A stretch of 64,000 nt of DNA from Chiua virens (Eukaryota > Basidiomycota > Agaricomycetes > Boletales > Boletaceae). The notes below the pieces were generated by a model. The model made no database searches. It was not told the origin of the DNA and saw only the letters and a program-made list of their open reading frames with translations. The stretch spans positions 2,335,987-2,399,986 of the forward strand of contig JAHNUO010000005.1 in assembly GCA_019787685.1 (NCBI GenBank). Reading direction: 5' to 3'. Shown one piece after another: positions 33,821-45,798 of this stretch. Made by a program: the position numbers and the translations under genes. How positions within the stretch are numbered: the stretch's first letter is position 1; every line of letters begins with the position of its first letter.

Positions 33821-36246
33821 TTACCTGGCACGTTGACGTGACGTACCAGGAGGCCGCATCTTGGATGTTTGACCGGTCGATTCAGCCATCACGACAGCGA
33901 ATCCGCTGGAACACGCGTCAGTTCGTAAACCCGGTATCCGTTGGATTGAACTGAACGTACTGGTGGAGATGCCAATCGATGTGACTAGAAATAGAGCATG
34001 AGATTATAACCTGGCTTGACAGGACCCTTGATGGTACTTCACTCACCAGTGAATGATCCAAGGTCCCGGGTTGTCGGTGCGGAAACGGATGGTCACATTG
34101 TCTGAGGGGTCAGTCCCCATGGACACGACGTCACGTCGGACAGGATTTACGAAGTTGGTAGTTTTGCTACCGGAAACCCTCACAACGGAGAAATCGTGCT
34201 GTGAAAATGTCTGAATGACCAGGAAGAAAGAGTCAAAGTTGGCCACATACGCCGTGCAAATGGATAGGGTGCTAAAGAAGAAAGAAAGAATCAACTTGAA
34301 CCGACATTTCAACAGTGTTACACTTACGGGCTTGCCAGGTAACAAGGGAGCATTGTTGGGGAAGCTTATCTCTATGACCTTGTTCGGAGGAAGTTCATAG
34401 AGACTTCCGCTAGGCATCAATTGTGAGGGATGCAACTTTCCACTGAGAATCTGGAGAAGAACGGGGGTGGAAGGGTCTTTCCAGGTCACGTTGTTGATTT
34501 GCCACAATCTCGTCGACGGGTCGAGGCTAGGCGTAAGCTGAAGGCTCACATCCGCATTTCCGATTCCGGGCCTCCCAGGAGCACGTGGGTTCCGCAGTGG
34601 GTGGAGTTTGCCCTCATCGAACGCGAGCTTGTACGGTCCAGGTCTGGACCTGGGTTCCCTCCTTGGTGCTCCAACATATCGCAAGATAGCTGAATTTATA
34701 CCGCCGGTAAAATTGCCATTCTGGTTCGTGCTGGCGCGAATCCAGTAGTTTCCAACGGGTCGGTTTGCTTTCACAACCACTGAGTAGCGTTGACCGGCGA
34801 AAACGGGTAACGAGTCCACTTGTACGGGTTTCACTTCACTCCCATCCGCCTCGATAATGGTCATTCGGTGACCATCAATAGTGAAGTTGAACCAAGGATC
34901 GCAGGACATGCTGATGACTCGGAAGCGATAGCGTAACCCACGGCGAACTGGGATGACCGCGAGTGATGATCTTGGACCCCCAGGATAACGGCCACGGCCA
35001 TTGATCAAAGTCGAATTTGCAGGCACCGCAGCGAGGATATTGCCGAGTTGGGGACCCAGGTTATGATACCTAACTCTGGGTCAACCAAGAGATCTTGCAC
35101 AAGAAATTGCTCACCAGTCCGACAAGGTTATAACTGTCCTCGCTGTTTGCAAGTTCAAATAAAGAACGTACGACGTGATGGAAACATACCGTTATCGACG
35201 TCGTACCTTCGCCTGTGCGGGTCACGAGGGTCATAGATTACCAGTGGTCCTCGAAGTCCGTCGCAGTATTGAACTCCATAATGTGAGTGGTACCAGTGCG
35301 TCCCAGACTGCTTCCCGATGTTGAACCGATACAAAAAAGATTTCTGTTGTTTAATCGGGCACTGAGTCACCCAAGGAACACCATCAGCCCAATTTGTCCT
35401 TGTTTGAAAGATTCCATGCCAATGCTTTGGGAGGTCTATGAGGATACAGATCACGAAATCAGCTGTATGATTGCTTACGACACTAGTTTCTACGTCCATG
35501 TTAGTATTCTTGAGTTGATTCGTGACTCGAATGGCCGCTCGACGGCCCTAGAAGGACATGAGTACGCGATCTCGCTGTCATCGCTATTATTATCTCACCT
35601 TTCTGGCTGTGATCAATGGCCCCGGAAATACGCCGTTAGCGAGGACAGCTCTATGAATTGTCAGAATGTACCAAGAGCAGTAATCCACATCAACTTACGA
35701 TCGGCGAAACCCATCCGGAGCGATATTACGGTTCACGATTCTAAGCTGACGTCTAACCGGACGACCCGGTCGCGGACGTTTTCTCGCAGAAGGTTCTGTG
35801 TCGTTACCGGCCACGTCACCGTCACCCGCGTCGGCATCATCATCCGCGTCGGCACCATCGTCCACGTCGGCATCGATCACATCAACATCGGATACGTCGG
35901 GATCAGCTTCGCTGTCATCCACATCAACGTCGTCTACCTTGTCGTCATCAGTGATCCCGGTGGCCTGGGGTTGGGAGATCGAGGGCAGGCTGCCATCTGC
36001 CTCGCCATCATCCTCCACACTGTCATCATCCCCGCCATCATCAATAGTGCCGTCATCGACTTCATCGTCATCGGCCAACCCGGTAGCATGGGGATGTGGG
36101 ACCGAGGCGAGGTTACCATCCGTCCCGCTGCCCTCAACCCCACTGCCATTGACAACGTCCTTGGTCGACCCAGAAGCCTGGGGGGGAGGGACCGATAACG
36201 CATTAGAAAAGAATAGTGAAAGCACGAATAAAGGGAGGAGTAACAT
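33821..36246 (-). CDS. Laccase (multicopper oxidase) with acidic N-terminal extension, copy A
   Basis: About ten exons join to roughly 650 residues, against about 500-520 for usual basidiomycete laccases. A signal peptide ([18 protein letters not shown]) is followed by an Asp-rich region with two DGxLxSxxxPxATG motifs, and a basic linker [13 protein letters not shown] with possible Kex2 sites. The laccase core starts [13 protein letters not shown]. Copper motifs after splicing are [31 protein letters not shown] and WIIHCHIDWHLHHGFAVVMA. All ten histidines and the T1 cysteine are present, with Phe at the axial position. The HPIHLHG exon is only 21 bases (34251-34271), and the T1 Cys codon is split TG/T by an intron. 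One extra residue precedes THWYHSH ([10 protein letters not shown]) compared with copies B and C. Probable role: secreted oxidase of phenols or pigment precursors. Confidence 0.9.
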
Positions 36247-36299
36247 CTCGGATGTTACGAAGGTGTTTTGCTGAATGCTTGTGGGCTGCTCATGCTGCC

Positions 36300-36305
36300 T
36301 TTATA
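36300..36305 (-). promoter_or_regulatory. TATA box of laccase A
   Basis: TATAAA on the minus strand, 53 bp before the start codon, in a context shared by all units (GGGTATAAAGG-like). Confidence 0.6.
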
Positions 36306-38572
36306 CCCAAGAACACCAAGGATGGGTGAGGTATTTCCTTGGGTCCTGTTGCGAAGAGCTCAGCCTCCGCTTCCTTGTGTTTTTTCCACACCGTTTAAGT
36401 TCCACCATTCATCCCCCCTATCTCTTTGATCACAGGACGGATAAGGTACCAGTGAGGACTGAATAAAGTGATGGCAAATCGCAGTGGGTGGAGTGGATCA
36501 CTCCTGGTTGTAAGGACAGACACGAAGTGGTTATTTTGCTGTGCAATATTGAGCAGGACGAGACACACCTCCGGGTTCATCAGACTAAGTGCAAACGTAG
36601 GAACAATCACGAGGACCGATGTGCATCTCTATAGCAGGCAATGAGTAACCACAAGGAGACATGCAAAAATAGTTGAGATGGACTGACAGTTCCGATTACC
36701 CTCATAGCACGGTTTAAATGGAAAATTAGACAGCTTGCAAGTTCGGACGTGATGGCCATTGAACCAGTCGAAGTCACAATCTCGTTGGCCGCGCGACTGG
36801 GTTGGTTTCCGAAAATTATGGCTGGAATGATCCCTGGAAGTGGTCCTGTAACTCGATCCGAGTGAGTTCGGCTAGCTGTCTCCCCTCAGAAAATGACGGT
36901 GATTCGGACCACGTACAGCATCGGCGTGTCGACTGCTAGTGTTCCCATTGACAAAAACAGAAGTATTGTTTGATAGGTCGAGATACGTGGCGCTCCGAAA
37001 TTATTGAGACAGGTTTAATCGACCGACTCGTTGGCCACAAGGACTTGACAAGGACAAGATGGTATGACTGTTGTGCTCGAGATGCCAGCCTGGGGAGGTG
37101 GCTCGGAGGCGCAGAAAACATAACTTGCCAGTTGGGTGTTGGTAGGTGGTGCGGAAAAGGGGCAATGGGGCCTTGAGGCCTCGAGTCCCATGGGCGCTGA
37201 GTAGGGGACTCGGAAACCCGACTCGAACTTCACTAGCCTGCTTGATTGACAGGTCCGGCCGCTTGGCTGCATGGCTGTGCTCATTCCTTATGAAATCATT
37301 ACATACTTACTAGTCTGACTCGAACCCTGCGTACTAAGTACTCAGGCTAATGCTGAGCGGGGACCTTTGATGAGCTTTCAGATTGAAATCGTTCGCAAGG
37401 GAGATGCAACAAGATTGATATCAAGTCAGCCATCTCCTTGCATTTTCAAGTTGTGTCGTCACTCCTGTTCTTCACATATAGTCAAACAAAATTTCAAGGA
37501 CCTAAATCAAGCCATACCAGCCAGTAGTAGGGCCGTAACATATTGATCGTGACATGGATACGGTAGGTCCGGGTAGGAAGCCCATAAAACACAGCCCAAG
37601 CTGTCGACCGTTAGGGGATCCAACACTTCACACTTTCTCCGCTCGCTACCTCCAGGTGAGCCCCTAGTAAATCACACATAATGTCACTTCTATGAGGTTT
37701 ACGGTCACTTTACCTGCCACTTTCCTGTTTCTCGTCTCGCTTGGGCTTTCTACCTTTTGTTTCTCCGAGATTCCATTCATTTGTGTCCCTGACCATATGT
37801 ACTTATTGGTTTCTGTCCTCGTGTTACAATCCTGTGTTCCGAGTCGCACACTGTCGTGTTCGATTCGGGTTCTGTGCCTCAGATCAAATTTCTTGTGCTA
37901 AGATTATTCTTAAGATCTCCGTCACAGGTTTTATACATTCGTGCACATTCGCATTGAGCAACTTGAATGTTACCATCCGAGTCTTCCGCCGATCTGACCA
38001 GATCATTGTCGGAGGTGCTTGGCCATGACGTTCTCCGTGCTGTATTTCTGCGGCCACTGTACAGTGTCATGTTTTATTCGTCTCCTGAACTCCAACCCAG
38101 ATCGTCCTTCTTCTTCACCATTACCTTGCAATCGTTAGTGATCGATTGCGATCGGTTTTGGGAACTACATTCATAGATGCAGTTGCCAGTTCAAAGAAAA
38201 ACTTTTCCTCGTCCTCAGGCTATGTAGTATACATGACGATCGAACATGACGAGGTGAGTACCACGTTCTTCTTGACTCCAAACTACAATGACCAACATTT
38301 AATCCTCTACGACAACATGAGTGTCACCTAAGGTTGCTGTCACTAGACATATGCACCTCATTTAAGGATTACCCTCGCCGCTGAGTCTGTGTCGCGACTT
38401 CCGTTCGATGATTCCTCAGAGTATGTCTCGATCACGTCTTGAATCTCCGAGTCAGCTCATGAGCATTAAGTTACTTTCCCTGGCGCTCTCCCGTGTATTC
38501 ACTCGTTGCACCCGACGCCAATCATCTACCCAAGATAGCGGAATTTGATACCACTGAGAATCCTCTGGGCGC
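36306..38572. other. Array intergenic region with dispersed repeat
   Basis: The conserved upstream block of laccase A runs to about 36960. At about 37640-37975 lies a copy of the dispersed repeat (shared text includes CTGTGCCTCAGATCAAA and CTTGAATGTTA). No gene was recognised. Confidence 0.4.
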
Positions 38573-38818
38573 GTGAGAGTGGCATCTATAGGGAGTGAAA
38601 TGGGTTTTCATCGACTGCATCTTTTAGGTCTTCCCGATGCGACGTTGAAAAGTCACGGTCTTGGCTTCAGATCATGCAACCTCCAAGTTTTTCCCCCAAC
38701 CGGTCCTACTATGATGTTCCTATTCTCACCACTGGAGCTGGGCACTGCATCTCAAATAGCTTTCCTGAAGTCGTCGTTGAAGGGGAATTGAAGACACTCA
38801 GTGAATTTGAAACAGCCT
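38573..38818 (+). pseudogene. C-terminal relic of the alpha/beta hydrolase
   Basis: GTGGCATCTATAGGGAGT near 38578 matches the exon-2 end of the hydrolase at 26090. The stretch from about 38636 matches its last exon: GCGACGTTGAAAAGTCACGG corresponds to the KEWKVTI coding part, and ACTGGAGCTGGGCACTGCAT to the TGAGHW part with the catalytic His region. Several frame changes and a deletion of the rest make it non-functional. It sits beside a laccase-type unit just as the intact hydrolase does. Confidence 0.6.
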
Positions 38819-39111
38819 GAACATTTGGTCAATGACAATGTCTGACAACAAAGGCGAGGAGCCTATGCAGCGACCGCACTCCAAGGTTAAAAGATTGACC
38901 ACCTCGCTCGATCTTCGATCAAATAACCCTAGTACGCTCCACATCGCTTCTTTGAGTTTCCGTGTTCCTTGACATGTCCAGAGCAGGATTGTTGATCAGC
39001 CCGGTTATGTGCACCCCAACTCAGTTGCGAATTTGCCATGACACGGGTCAAGTTCGTCAGTATAGCTTCGGTAAACGACGATGTGACTGCGCATTTGAGT
39101 GTTGCGTCTGC

Positions 39112-39604
39112 GTGACGTGAACGAGGCATTTGTGGATGCACGGTCAGCCCGGACATCCGATCCAGACCATACGCTCTCGACGCTGTCCTAGAGGTCCAGG
39201 AGCGTCATATGGGTGCTATTCGAAGAGTTGGAGATGGTGCCATGACTGTGACCGTATTCAGGGAGACGGGGAACAGGGTGGTGGAGGCTAGATGGGGCGA
39301 GGGGAGGTGGTTGCATTTGCCAGTGGAGGTACGTATTCGTTGGTGGGGAGGCTGAGAGGAGCCGTTGAACGTTGAGCGCTACAGCTGCTTGTGCTTTGAC
39401 TCACGCGATCGCAAGGTATGGGCTCTACATTTCAATTGGAAAGGAGGTTTGGCATATTCTGGACGAATGGCTATCGCGGCGGGCTTACGTACTAGGTCCA
39501 TCTGTCAGTATAGAAGCTGTCACGGCTCATCTCATCCCCAGCTCTCCAGACGTTGTGGTCGCCGTCGTCCCCTATTATCTGCCGGCGAACCACAGGTTCC
39601 ACTG
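39112..39604 (+). CDS. Unrecognised two-part coding-like segment
   Basis: An open frame from about 39112 encodes YALDAVLEVQERHMGAIRRV and VTVFRETGNRVVEARWGEGR up to a GTACGT donor at about 39329. A second frame from about 39375 encodes IGKEVWHILDEWLSRRAYVL and PSSPDVVVAVVPYYLPANHR with a stop at 39603. The phases of donor and acceptor do not fit cleanly, and part of the second piece is duplicated just downstream. It may be a gene relic; I know no family for it. Confidence 0.3.
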
Positions 39605-39830
39605 ACAGGACAACTTAAGAGGTAAGCAGTAAGATCGGATTGGAATAGGTTATCACGGCGGGCTTGATCGTGATTACACCGTGCCTCGGAGTCATGTACT
39701 AGGTGACTACTAGTACTAGTCTAGTAGGTTCATCTGCTAGTGGAAGCTGTCATGGTCATCTCATCCTCAGCTCTCCAGATGTTGTACTGGTCCGAGTCGT
39801 CTCCTAGTATCTACCGGCGAACCACAGGTC
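39497..39830. repeat. Local direct duplication of about 100 bp
   Basis: The segment 39497-39598 recurs at 39728-39830 with scattered changes. Shared text includes CTCATC-CTCAGCTCTCCAGA and CGGCGAACCACAGG. The second copy has lost the reading frame. Confidence 0.6.
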
Positions 39831-40315
39831 GGGTCTGAGTCCATCCTCAGGCTACCGCTGTCTCAAGAGCGCAAGTAAAACAGTTGTCATTCCACTGACA
39901 AGACAACTTGAATAAATATCACGAGTCAAGCATAAATAATAAGAAACCATAATCATGTCTTCCAGAGACAATAAACATATCGAGAGCTAGTAATAAATAC
40001 GCTCAAGAAATTTCCTTTATCGAAAGCACCAAACCATAGACCTGAGAAATAGTACAAAACGGAGAGGTTTGCACAGAAGGCTCGACCTGCACATCCTAGG
40101 GTTGATTGCCCCAGGTTAATTCCGGTTTGGGAAGTCCATAAGGTTATGTATCGCGAAAATGAGCTGTACGGTTACTTACGACACTAGTGTTTACATTGGC
40201 AGTATGATTCGTGAATGAGTTCTCCTAGAAGGACATGAGTATGCAATCTCAATTGCCATTATCGTTATCTCACCTTCACGATCCCAAGCTCTTCTGCGTT
40301 GGCCCAGACCCAGAT

Positions 40316-40717
40316 CTAGACCCGAAGTGGACGGCGTTCACACTCATTTGTGCCGGGACGTTTAGTACATTGAGGTGAACTTCCGCCACCGCCGCCACCA
40401 CTACCTCCTTTACCTCCATGGTCACGATCGCGACCCCCACGACCCCCATGACCACCGTGACCACCACCATGACCACCACCATGACCACCACCATGACCAC
40501 GATCGGGAATACTGTCATCGGCCGTGTCACCGTCGGCTGTATTATCATCGACCAACCAAGTGGCCTTGGGGTGTGGGATCGAGGCCAAGGTGCCGTCTAC
40601 CCCGCTGTCATCAACTCCACTACCATCAACAACGGTCGATCCAGAACCCTGAGGGGACGGGATCGATAATGCATTAGAACAGAAGAGTGAAAGCGCGAGT
40701 AAAGGGAGGAGTAACAT
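40316..40717 (-). CDS. Secreted Gly/His-rich protein without laccase core (short unit 3)
   Basis: The signal peptide MLLLPLLALSLFCSNALS is followed by PSPQGSGSTVVDGSG and one copy of the shared motif (DGTLASIPHPKATWLVDD). The variable tail here is repeated HGGG and GGHGG units, then GGKGGSGGGGGG, and the protein ends ECERRPLRV at a TAG. Beyond the stop the frame goes on as WVWANAEELGIVK to a GTGAGA donor. The short laccase exon NSFTNHTANVNTSV follows, and then the same junction into 3' flank. The Gly/His tail could bind metal, but that is inference. The paralogues have Arg/Cys-rich or Pro-rich tails at this place. Confidence 0.62.
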   Translation of the reverse strand: MLLLPLLALSLFCSNALSIPSPQGSGSTVVDGSGVDDSGVDGTLASIPHPKATWLVDDNTADGDTADDSIPDRGHGGGHGGGHGGGHGGHGGRGGRDRDHGGKGGSGGGGGGSSPQCTKRPGTNECERRPLRV

Positions 40718-40770
40718 CTTGAATGTTGTGAGGATCTTTGTGTGAAGACTTGTGGGTGGCTTGTGCTTCC

Positions 40771-40776
40771 TTTATA
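40771..40776 (-). promoter_or_regulatory. TATA box of short unit 3
   Basis: TATAAA on the minus strand, 53 bp before the start codon. Confidence 0.55.
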
Positions 40777-42960
40777 CGAGAGCACTGAGGATCAATAATA
40801 CCTTTTTTTGCCTGCTGCGAAGAGCTCAGCCTCCATTTCTTTATCCTTGTGTTGTATCATTCGAGTTCCATTATCATTCATTCCCCCTATATCCCTCATC
40901 GCAGAACTGGTAAGGCACCAGCAGAAGACTGAATATGGTGATGGTGAATCATTGTGGATGGAGTACATCGCTCCTGGTTGTAAGGACAGATACGAATGGG
41001 TCAATTCGCTATGCAATATTGAACAGAACGAGACACACTCGGCGGCTCATTAGACTATACGGGAACGTACGAGGTCCGGTGTGGATCCGTACATATATCT
41101 GCCAATGAGTAGCAAGAAGACACGCAGTAACTTGAACAGTCAAGATGGAGAGTCCCAACCACCCTGACGACACGGTCGAAACTGAAAATCGGAGAGCTTG
41201 AAGGGGTCGTATGCATACTATGATGCACAAACGGACCTGTGACATGACCCAGGTGACTCTGGCTACCGTTTCCCCTCGGAGAAGATTATACAATAATATC
41301 CATGCCGGTATACACGCTGACTTGCTGTGTTCCCGCGGACAAAAACAGAAGTAGTGGTTGATACATTGATGCGTCGGACATTTGTGAGGTTCCGAGTTGA
41401 GATCATTCGACATGCGTGTCAGTGGCTGTGCTCGTACCTTCGTCGCCCCATCACATTTTTGATGATTTTGGAGGATGGAAAATTCTTCTCCCTGGTCAAC
41501 CCCTCTCCTAAGGTACAGCCTGAGTGTCCCGGTCGCCGAATTGTGACCTCAGGCTTGCTGTCCAAGCTAACTGCACTGCGCCCAGTACCCGCCATCGCGA
41601 AATCCACATTGAGCGCGCCTGCTATTAGTCACGGTATCGTCTTGAACCAGTCACGAAAGTGATCGTCCACAGCGTCTTCCAGTGCGCTCTTCTCGTGATC
41701 CCAATCTCGGTCTTCACGCGCCGGCTCCCGCATGTCCTGCAAAGCAAGCATCCTTAGAGATTGCAATGCTACCCCCACGCGGACATGCAAAAACCTACAG
41801 CCCATCGAGAACCCCCCTCGCACTCCGAGGAACATGAACCGATATGCAGAACTGCTTTATTGGCGTCAAATCCCATGGCTGCTTTGGTACTTATCTCGCA
41901 CCACATAGATCTCGAGCGACTCACCCACGGACACCACCTCCACGTGCTCCATGACTACCTTCAAGCTCTCATTATGAAGCTTAGCCGCCTTCTCCTCGAT
42001 GGCCACTTCTTCACTTTGAGCACCGGTGCGTGACGAGTCTCCGAGTCAGTAAAGTCCTTCCCTTGAAGCTTGTGAAAGGGGACATGATGATCAAGGGGCG
42101 GTACCCGGTCAACTTGAGCGCTCTTGCCGTTCCGCGAGATAAGGGTGAGTTTGACACGCATATAGGTAGGTACGACGAACACCAGCCAGAGACAAACACG
42201 ACGGGCTGGAGGCCACGGGGAACCGTTCAAATCGAGTATATGAATCAAAAAGTATGACCCCATTTCTATTTGATGAGCGGGTGTGTTAATTGTCTATGTA
42301 GCTCGGCGCAAGCGAACGTGCCCAAAGATCAGGCTGACATAGTGTATGATTTCGGGTTCTTGTCCAGGACGTGTGTCAAGATAAAGCCAGAATATGCCTG
42401 TGAGCGCTTAGATGAGTGAACGATTGGTCAATCACTGGGACCGTGTAGCCGTCTTCGATTCGTAAATTGATGAGTTCTTTGTCTGTGTAATCCTATTAAT
42501 GTACTTATCGGTTGAGTTACCACTGGTCTGTCAAGTCGTACATTTGAAGTGACTGCCTGACAAACTGGATGCTCGCAATCGTGCACCACATCGCAGAAAA
42601 ACATCGTCGTTGCGTGGGGTCCGCGTAGATTCTTTCTCAATTACAACAACTCGCAGTATCCAATAGAATCGTTGCCACCTCCACGAGAAAATCATTCTCC
42701 AGGATTGCGTTATCGTAGAGGTGGTATCCCAAGTCCACATGCTCAGACAGAGACTTAGGAACGTGGACAAGGGGTTTGGTGGGGGACTACGGTGGTCATT
42801 TATTAAAGGCGGTCAAACTCAGCATCGTCGACTCAGGCTCAGACTCGAGAACTTGACACGCATATGAGACATGAGGAATTAGGTCTTCAGACGTTGCTAG
42901 GTTCGTCATGCCCAACTATCCGCCGGCCACAGCCGTCCTAGGAGCGCAACCAAACTAGTT
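40777..42960. other. Array intergenic region with a possible gene relic
   Basis: The conserved upstream block of short unit 3 runs to about 41330. On the minus strand near 41900-42050 an open segment encodes EEKAAKLHNESLKVVMEHVE and VVSVGESLEIYVVRDKYQSS. Its spacing loosely recalls the C-terminal part of a proteasome beta-6 subunit (helix, then G-D/E-x-L-E-I strand), but the match is weak and no other part was found. No other gene was recognised. Confidence 0.3.
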
Positions 42961-43235
42961 GTTCCAGTACTAGTGACGATATACAATATCTCATCATAAA
43001 TAAATAACCTAGACAATAAATATCACGAGCCAGGAATAAATAACCATAATTATGTCTTCCAGAGACCATATATGCAGAGTTAGTAATAAATAGCTTGAAC
43101 GATTCCCTGATAAAATAGAACTAAGAAACAGTGCGAATCAGAGTTTTCACTGGAGCGTTGATTGGCGCAAGTGTTGATTCTAATTGCACAATTGACGCCA
43201 GTCGACTGCAATGACAACAAATCAATATCTACAGT

Positions 43236-45733
43236 TTATCTAGCATGTTGAGGCAACGCACCCGGAACTGGTAGCCTGGACGCTTGAGCGGTCGATTCAG
43301 CCATGACAACAGCAAATCCGCTAGAACAGGCGTCAGTACTTAACTCGGCATCTGTTGAAGCGAAGCGAACGCACTGGTGGAGATGCCAGTCAATATGGCT
43401 AGAAATGGGGTTCGAGATCATCACATCGTTTGACAGGAGTCTTAGTGGCAATTCACTCACCAGTGAATGATCCAAGGTCCTGGATTATCTGTGCGGAAAC
43501 GGATGGTTACGTTGTCTGAGGAGGCGCTCCCCATGGACACGACGTCGCGTCGGACAGGATTCACAAAGTTGGGAGTGTTGCTGCCAGAGACTCTCACAAC
43601 AGAGAATTCGTGCTGAAAAGATGTCTGAATGACCAACCATAAGAGTCAAAGGGGGCCACATACACCATGCAAATGGATGGGATGCTAAGAAGAAACCAGG
43701 AATCAGCTAGGACTGACGTTTCATGAACCTTATACTCACGGGACCACCAGGCAAAAAGCCATTATTAGGGAAGCTTAACTCTACGACCTTGTTCGGAGGA
43801 AGTTCATAGATACTTCCGCTAGGCAACAATTGCGCGGGATGCAAGTTTCCGCTGAGAATCTGGAGAAGAACGGGGGTGGGAGGGTCATTAAAAGGTACGC
43901 CGTTGATTTCGAACAATCTCGTCGATGTGTTGAGGCTAGCAGCAAGGCGGATGTTCACGTCCGCATTTCCGATTCCGGGCCTCCCAGGAGCAGCTGGGTT
44001 GATCAGTGGGTGAAGTTTTCCCTCGTCGAACGCGAGTTGATACGGCCCAGGGCTTGACGTGGGTTCGCTGTTTGGCGCTTCAGCATATCGTAAAATGGCA
44101 GAATTCACACCGCCCGTAAAACTAGGGTTCTGGGCCGGCGTGCTGGAGCGAATCCAATAGTTTCCGATGGGCTGGTTTGCTGTTACAACTACGGAGTAGC
44201 GTTGACCAGCGAAGATGGGTATCGAGTCAACTTGTACGGGTTGCACTTCACTCCCATCTGCCTCGATGATGGTCATCCGGTGGCCATCGATAGTGAAATT
44301 GAACCAAGGATCGCAGGACATGCTGATAACACGGAAGCGATAGCGCAACCCACGGCGGACGTTGATAACCGCGAGCGGCACCGCTGGACCACCAGGATAA
44401 CGGCCACGTCCATTGATCAAAGTCGAATTTGCAACCACATTGCCGAAGATATTGCCAAGAATGGGTCCCGCGACATGATACCTAAACCCGTGTCAGCAGG
44501 GAGACTTCTGTGCAGTGGAAATTGTTCACCAGTCTGACAGGGTTACAACTGTGCGATCTATTTGCAATTTCAACATAATGAACGTTCACAATGCGTGGAA
44601 ACGTACCGTCATCAACGTCATACAATCCTTTGTGAGGATCATTAGGGTCATAGATAATCAGTGGTCCTCGCAGTCCGTCGCAGTATTGAATTCCATAATG
44701 TGAGTGGTACCAGTGCGTCCCCGTCTGGCCGACATTGAATCGATACAGAAAAGATCTTTGAGGTTTAATTGGGCACTGAGTAACCGAGGGAACACCATCA
44801 GCCCAGTTGGTCCTTGTTTGAAAGATCCCATGCCAATGCTTTGAGAATTCCATAAAAATACAGATCACGAAATGAGCTTATAGATATGACGACTCACGAC
44901 ACTAGTGTTTGTATCCATGGAGGTATTTGTGAGCAGATTCGTGACTCGAATGGCAGCTTGACGGCCCTAGAACGACATGAGTGCGCGATCTCACTACCGG
45001 CGTAATCTCACCTTTGTGAGTCGGATTATTGGCCCGGGAAATACACCATTTGCAAGGACCGCTCTATGGATTGTCAGACAATGTACTAAGAGCAGAAATC
45101 AACATCAACTTACGATCGGCTAAACCCGTCCGGTGCTATGTTACGGTTCACGATCCTAAGTTCTCCACTGTTAACGAGTCCCGGTCCCGGTTGACCTGGG
45201 GGTCCTGGTCCCGGACGGCCTGGAGGTCTTGGTCCCGGACGACCCGGAGGTCGCGGTCCCGGACGACCCGGAGGTCCTGGTCCTGGTCGACCTGGAGGTC
45301 TTGGTCCTGGTCGACCCGGAGGTCGCGGTCCTGGACGACCCGGAGGTCGTGGACCCGGACGGCCTGGAGGGGTTCTAAACGCATCTGTATCGTCGTCGTC
45401 GGCATTGCTGCCATCAGCTGGGTCGCTGTCATCTGCCCCGTCGTCATCTGGCAACCCGGTGGTCTGTGGGTCTGGGACCGAAGCCAGGCTCCCGTCTGCC
45501 TCGCTGTCATCATTCCCACTGTCACCAACTGCGCTGCCGTGGACTCCGTCGACATCGGCCGACCCGGTGACCTGGGGGTGCGGGGTCGAGGACAGGCTGC
45601 CATCTATCTTGCTGTTATCAATCCCATTACCATCGACGATGCTGTCATCGGTCGACCCGGAAGTCTGGGTAGGCGGGATTGATAATACATTAGCAGCGAA
45701 GAGTGAAAGAACGACTAAAGGGAGGAGTAACAT
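43236..45733 (-). CDS. Laccase with acidic extension and collagen-like linker, copy B
   Basis: The signal peptide ([18 protein letters not shown]) is followed by an acidic region with two DGSLxSxPxPQxTG motifs. About nine repeats of PPGRPGPR or PPGRPGPG come next, then the core from [17 protein letters not shown]. Spliced motifs are [47 protein letters not shown] and WIIHCHIDWHLHHGFAVVMA, so all copper ligands are present with an axial Phe. The second cupredoxin domain includes [20 protein letters not shown]. Micro-exons include 43664-43684 (HPIHLHG). The first half of the core is encoded in several short exons with donors GTAAGT, GTGAGA and GTGAGT, all in frame, giving roughly 670 residues. 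The C-terminus is [12 protein letters not shown]. It is predicted to be secreted and active. The collagen-like linker makes it unlike copies A and C. Confidence 0.9.
45180..45375. repeat. Coding minisatellite of laccase B (24-bp units)
   Basis: About eight imperfect 24-bp units with a core like GGACGACCCGGAGGTC encode Gly-Arg-Pro-Gly-Pro-x-Pro-Pro. Unit length is a multiple of three, so gain or loss of units keeps the frame. Confidence 0.8.
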
Positions 45734-45792
45734 CTCGAATGTTACGAGGGTGTTTCAAGTTGAGTGAATGCTTGTAGGCTGCTCGTGCTTCC

Positions 45793-45798
45793 TTTATA
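45793..45798 (-). promoter_or_regulatory. TATA box of laccase B
   Basis: TATAAA on the minus strand, 59 bp before the start codon. Confidence 0.6.

Noticed and set aside
33821..33975. Apparent insertion of about 18 residues in the laccase HCHIDWHL region
   Set aside because: A GTACGT/GTGCGT donor and a TAG or CAG acceptor frame a short intron there in all three copies. Splicing gives the normal spacing HIDWHLHHGFAVV.
40276..40548. Methionine/valine-repeat ORF overlapping short unit 3
   Set aside because: It is a frame shadow of the HGGG-coding repeat and lacks a signal peptide or any domain.
44482..45121. Laccase genes read as several separate small proteins
   Set aside because: Every break coincides with a GT...AG intron of about 45-60 bp, and the joined frame restores all copper motifs, so each is one gene.
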